A stretch of DNA of 7,377 nucleotides from Syntrophaceae bacterium UBA2280. GTDB taxonomy: Bacteria > Desulfobacterota > Syntrophia > Syntrophales > Smithellaceae. The position numbers and the translations under genes were made by a program. Location of the stretch: contig DDWS01000012.1 of assembly GCA_002347685.1 (NCBI GenBank), positions 1 to 7,377 of the forward strand, in the 5' to 3' direction. Shown here piece after piece: positions 5,550 through 7,377 of this stretch (the stretch's first letter is position 1; every line of letters begins with the position of its first letter). The notes under the pieces are model-generated. The model was given only the letters and a program-made list of their open reading frames with translations. It was not told the DNA's origin and ran no database searches.

Positions 5550-7208
5550 TTACTTTTTCGCTATGGCCTCTTCCCGAAGAATTTTTCTCAAGACCTTTCC
5601 CACAGCTGATTTGGGCAGATCTTTCCTGAATTCAACGAGTTTGGGAACCTTATAGGCCGTCAGGCGTTCCCTGCAGAAGGCGATGATTTCCTCCGCCGTC
5701 ACCGACGCGCCCTCCCGCAGAACAATGAAGGCTTTCACCGTCTCCCCGCGATACGCATCAGGAATCCCCACGGTCACCGCGTCTTGAACCTCTGGATGCT
5801 GATAGAGAACCTCATCCACGTCACGGGGATAGATATTGAAGCCGCCGGCGATAATCATGTCTTTTTTACGATCAACAATGAAAAAATAATCGTCCTCGTC
5901 GCGCACGGCAATATCCCCTGTATAGAGCCAGCCATCACGAATCTGGCTGGCTGTCTCTTCGGGGTTGTTCCAGTATTCCTTCATCATAAAGGGAGCCTTG
6001 ATGATCAGCTCTCCCGGTTTACCCCGGGGCACATCGGTGGTTCCGTCCTGGAGATCAACGAGACGGACGTCTGCGCCGACCACCGGAATACCGATACTGC
6101 CGATCTTTTTCATACCCAGAAGGGGGTTGCCGATCCCCACGGATGTCGTTTCGGTCATGCCCCACCCTTCACCAAAATAAATGCCCATGTCCTTGATCGC
6201 CTCTATCAGTTCCGTCGCCATCGGCGCGGCCCCGCTGTTGAGAAGCCCCAGCTTTTTGTCGAGCTTGAGCTCGGCCGCCCGGGGATGATGGATGATCGCA
6301 GAAATCATAGTGGGAACGGAGGGGAAAAAGGTAATTTTTTCATGCTTCTCGAGCGTATCGAGCAGTTCATTGATCTCAAAACGGGTAAACTGAATCTGGG
6401 TCGAGCAGCTCCACATAGACCAGTTTAGAACCACAATGTTTCCATACACATGGTAATAGGGCATGATGGCGACCACGGAACGCTGTTCCTGAGGAACATT
6501 TTTCATGAATGCCTCCCCCCAGAGATAGACGCCCAGCGTGGCGGCAATGACGGCGCCGTGAGTCAGAACGGCTCCCTTGGGAATTCCCGTCGTACCGCCG
6601 GTGAACTGGATTAGCGCTGGATCATCGGGGTCTATTTGAACACGGGGACGCCGGGTGTCGGTGGTCCCATCCAGCAGGGCGGAAAAGTGAAGCCAACCCT
6701 TGCCGAGCGCGAGGCTCTCGGCTGTGCTTCTGGACTCCCCTTTCACAAAATCCATCACCGCCGTCACAATGATATGGGGAATTGGAATCAGGCCGCTGAG
6801 CTGACGTACGGAGGAAAGCCCTTCGTCATAGGTGAAAAAGGCCTTCGGTTCCGTGGTTTTCAAAACCCCCTCCATTTCGTGAACCGCCGAAAGAGGATTG
6901 AGGTTAACCACGATAGCCCCGAGGGACAATATGGCGTAATAGGCCATGGGATACTGGGGGCAATTGGGCAGATGGATGGCCACTCTGTCACCTTTCACAA
7001 TGCCCAGTTTCTTGAGAGCGTTTGCCATTCTCAAAACGATCTGGCGAAGATCGTAGAAGGAAATTTCAGTTCCGTAAAATACCAGGGCTGCCTTGTCGGG
7101 AAAGCTGTTGGCCGGAATCTGGAGCAGGTCAGCTATGGGTATCCGCGGATAGCGGACCGATGTTGGAACAGCGTAATCATAATGGCGCTCCCATGGTCTT
7201 TGTGACAT
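5550..7208 (-). CDS. AMP-forming acyl-CoA ligase (FadD-type long-chain or related acid-CoA ligase)
   Basis: This 552-residue cytoplasmic enzyme of the ANL superfamily activates a carboxylic acid with ATP to an acyl-adenylate and then to acyl-CoA, releasing AMP and pyrophosphate. All core motifs are intact: the phosphate-binding FTGGTTGIPKG (202-212, FadD-like TGGTTG form), PYYHVYG (250-256), NSGAAP (324-329), GMTETT (350-355), YTGD (429-432), the hinge region DRKKDMIIAGGFNIYP (446-461) and PKSAVGKVLRK (532-542) with catalytic Lys538. Of several ATG codons, the one at 7208 is preferred: GGAGG at 7222-7218 is nine bases upstream of it but touches the ATG at 7217. It follows the right livF end by 38 bases and precedes SBP2, so it very likely acts on the imported ligand. 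Chain length or aromatic preference cannot be told from motifs. Confidence 0.92.
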   Translation of the reverse strand: MSQRPWERHYDYAVPTSVRYPRIPIADLLQIPANSFPDKAALVFYGTEISFYDLRQIVLRMANALKKLGIVKGDRVAIHLPNCPQYPMAYYAILSLGAIVVNLNPLSAVHEMEGVLKTTEPKAFFTYDEGLSSVRQLSGLIPIPHIIVTAVMDFVKGESRSTAESLALGKGWLHFSALLDGTTDTRRPRVQIDPDDPALIQFTGGTTGIPKGAVLTHGAVIAATLGVYLWGEAFMKNVPQEQRSVVAIMPYYHVYGNIVVLNWSMWSCSTQIQFTRFEINELLDTLEKHEKITFFPSVPTMISAIIHHPRAAELKLDKKLGLLNSGAAPMATELIEAIKDMGIYFGEGWGMTETTSVGIGNPLLGMKKIGSIGIPVVGADVRLVDLQDGTTDVPRGKPGELIIKAPFMMKEYWNNPEETASQIRDGWLYTGDIAVRDEDDYFFIVDRKKDMIIAGGFNIYPRDVDEVLYQHPEVQDAVTVGIPDAYRGETVKAFIVLREGASVTAEEIIAFCRERLTAYKVPKLVEFRKDLPKSAVGKVLRKILREEAIAKK

Positions 7209-7244
7209 AGTCATCATCCTCCATTATTTTTTATGATAGTTATG

Positions 7245-7377
7245 TCTTACACTTCCAGATATTTTGCTCTCACCTCGTTATTGTTTTTGAGTTCTTCGAC
7301 AGTACCCTGATAACCGATATGGGCTTTGCCCATCAGGTAAACGCGGTGGGCTAAAGACAGGGCCACCTTCAGGTTAT
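7245..7377 (-). repeat. Right arm of the 133-base inverted repeat
   Basis: This is the reverse-complement partner of 1-133, with mismatches at 7301, 7304, 7340 and 7352. The match stops at 7244, two bases after the livF stop codon, and the spacers beyond are unrelated. No target-site duplication or transposase is associated with it. The simplest reading is a duplicated or gene-converted coding end rather than a transposon terminus. Confidence 0.95.
7247..7377 (-). CDS. livF: Second ABC transporter ATPase of the branched-chain type, C-terminal end (partial)
   Basis: The last 42 codons are read on the - strand from 7375 to a TAA at 7249-7247; the start lies beyond the window edge. The protein sequence is identical to that encoded at 1-131 despite four DNA differences, so both copies appear to be under selection to keep the protein. 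The gene leads into the acyl-CoA ligase gene 38 bases downstream on the same strand, consistent with one operon. As at the left end, the ATP-binding motifs are outside the window, so LivF rather than LivG is judged only from the C-terminal tail. Confidence 0.72.
   Translation of the reverse strand, partial: NLKVALSLAHRVYLMGKAHIGYQGTVEELKNNNEVRAKYLEV

Noticed and set aside
5784..6428. A 214-codon + strand frame opposite the acyl-CoA ligase
   Set aside because: It sits over the conserved ANL motifs of the real gene, and its own translation has no coherent domain.
1..7377. A composite transposon with 133-base terminal inverted repeats
   Set aside because: The repeats are the coding ends of an ABC ATPase with only silent differences. 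There is no transposase or integrase, and flanks are not visible to test for target duplications.

Overview
This window looks like an accessory metabolic locus from an anaerobic, acid-oxidising bacterium, most likely a Desulfobacterota/Syntrophales-type lineage. That placement is an inference. It rests on roughly balanced base composition, long LivJ-type periplasmic binding proteins sitting beside CoA-activating enzymes, and a glutaconate-type CoA-transferase. No phylogenetic marker is present. There is no transposase, phage gene, tRNA, rRNA or CRISPR array in the window.

Layout: two gene modules face each other. The left module runs on the + strand: the 3' end of a branched-chain-type ABC transporter ATPase (livF-like), then the A and B subunits of a class I CoA-transferase with overlapping reading frames, then a 490-residue periplasmic substrate-binding protein (SBP1). 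The right module runs on the - strand: another livF-like 3' end, a FadD-type AMP-forming acyl-CoA ligase, then a second substrate-binding protein (SBP2, 479 residues) that is clearly a paralogue of SBP1. The modules converge on a 193-base gap that holds a strong hairpin terminator for the - strand.

The two ATPase ends form a 133-base terminal inverted repeat (positions 1-133 against 7245-7377). It has only four mismatches, all at third codon positions and all silent. The repeat reaches both edges of the window, so the window probably ends where a longer duplicated transporter operon begins. In draft data this could be an assembly break.

Working together (inference): each module appears to capture a carboxylic acid in the periplasm, import it with a LivFGHM-type ABC transporter, and convert it to its CoA thioester. 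One module does this by CoA transfer, which costs no ATP directly. The other uses ATP and forms AMP and pyrophosphate. Nearly identical ATPases combined with diverged binding proteins and unrelated activating enzymes suggest a duplicated transport module specialised for two substrates or two energy regimes. Both spacers upstream of the SBP genes carry a hairpin and an apparently unused ribosome-binding site followed by a Met-Ala start, which suggests shared post-transcriptional control or common ancestry.
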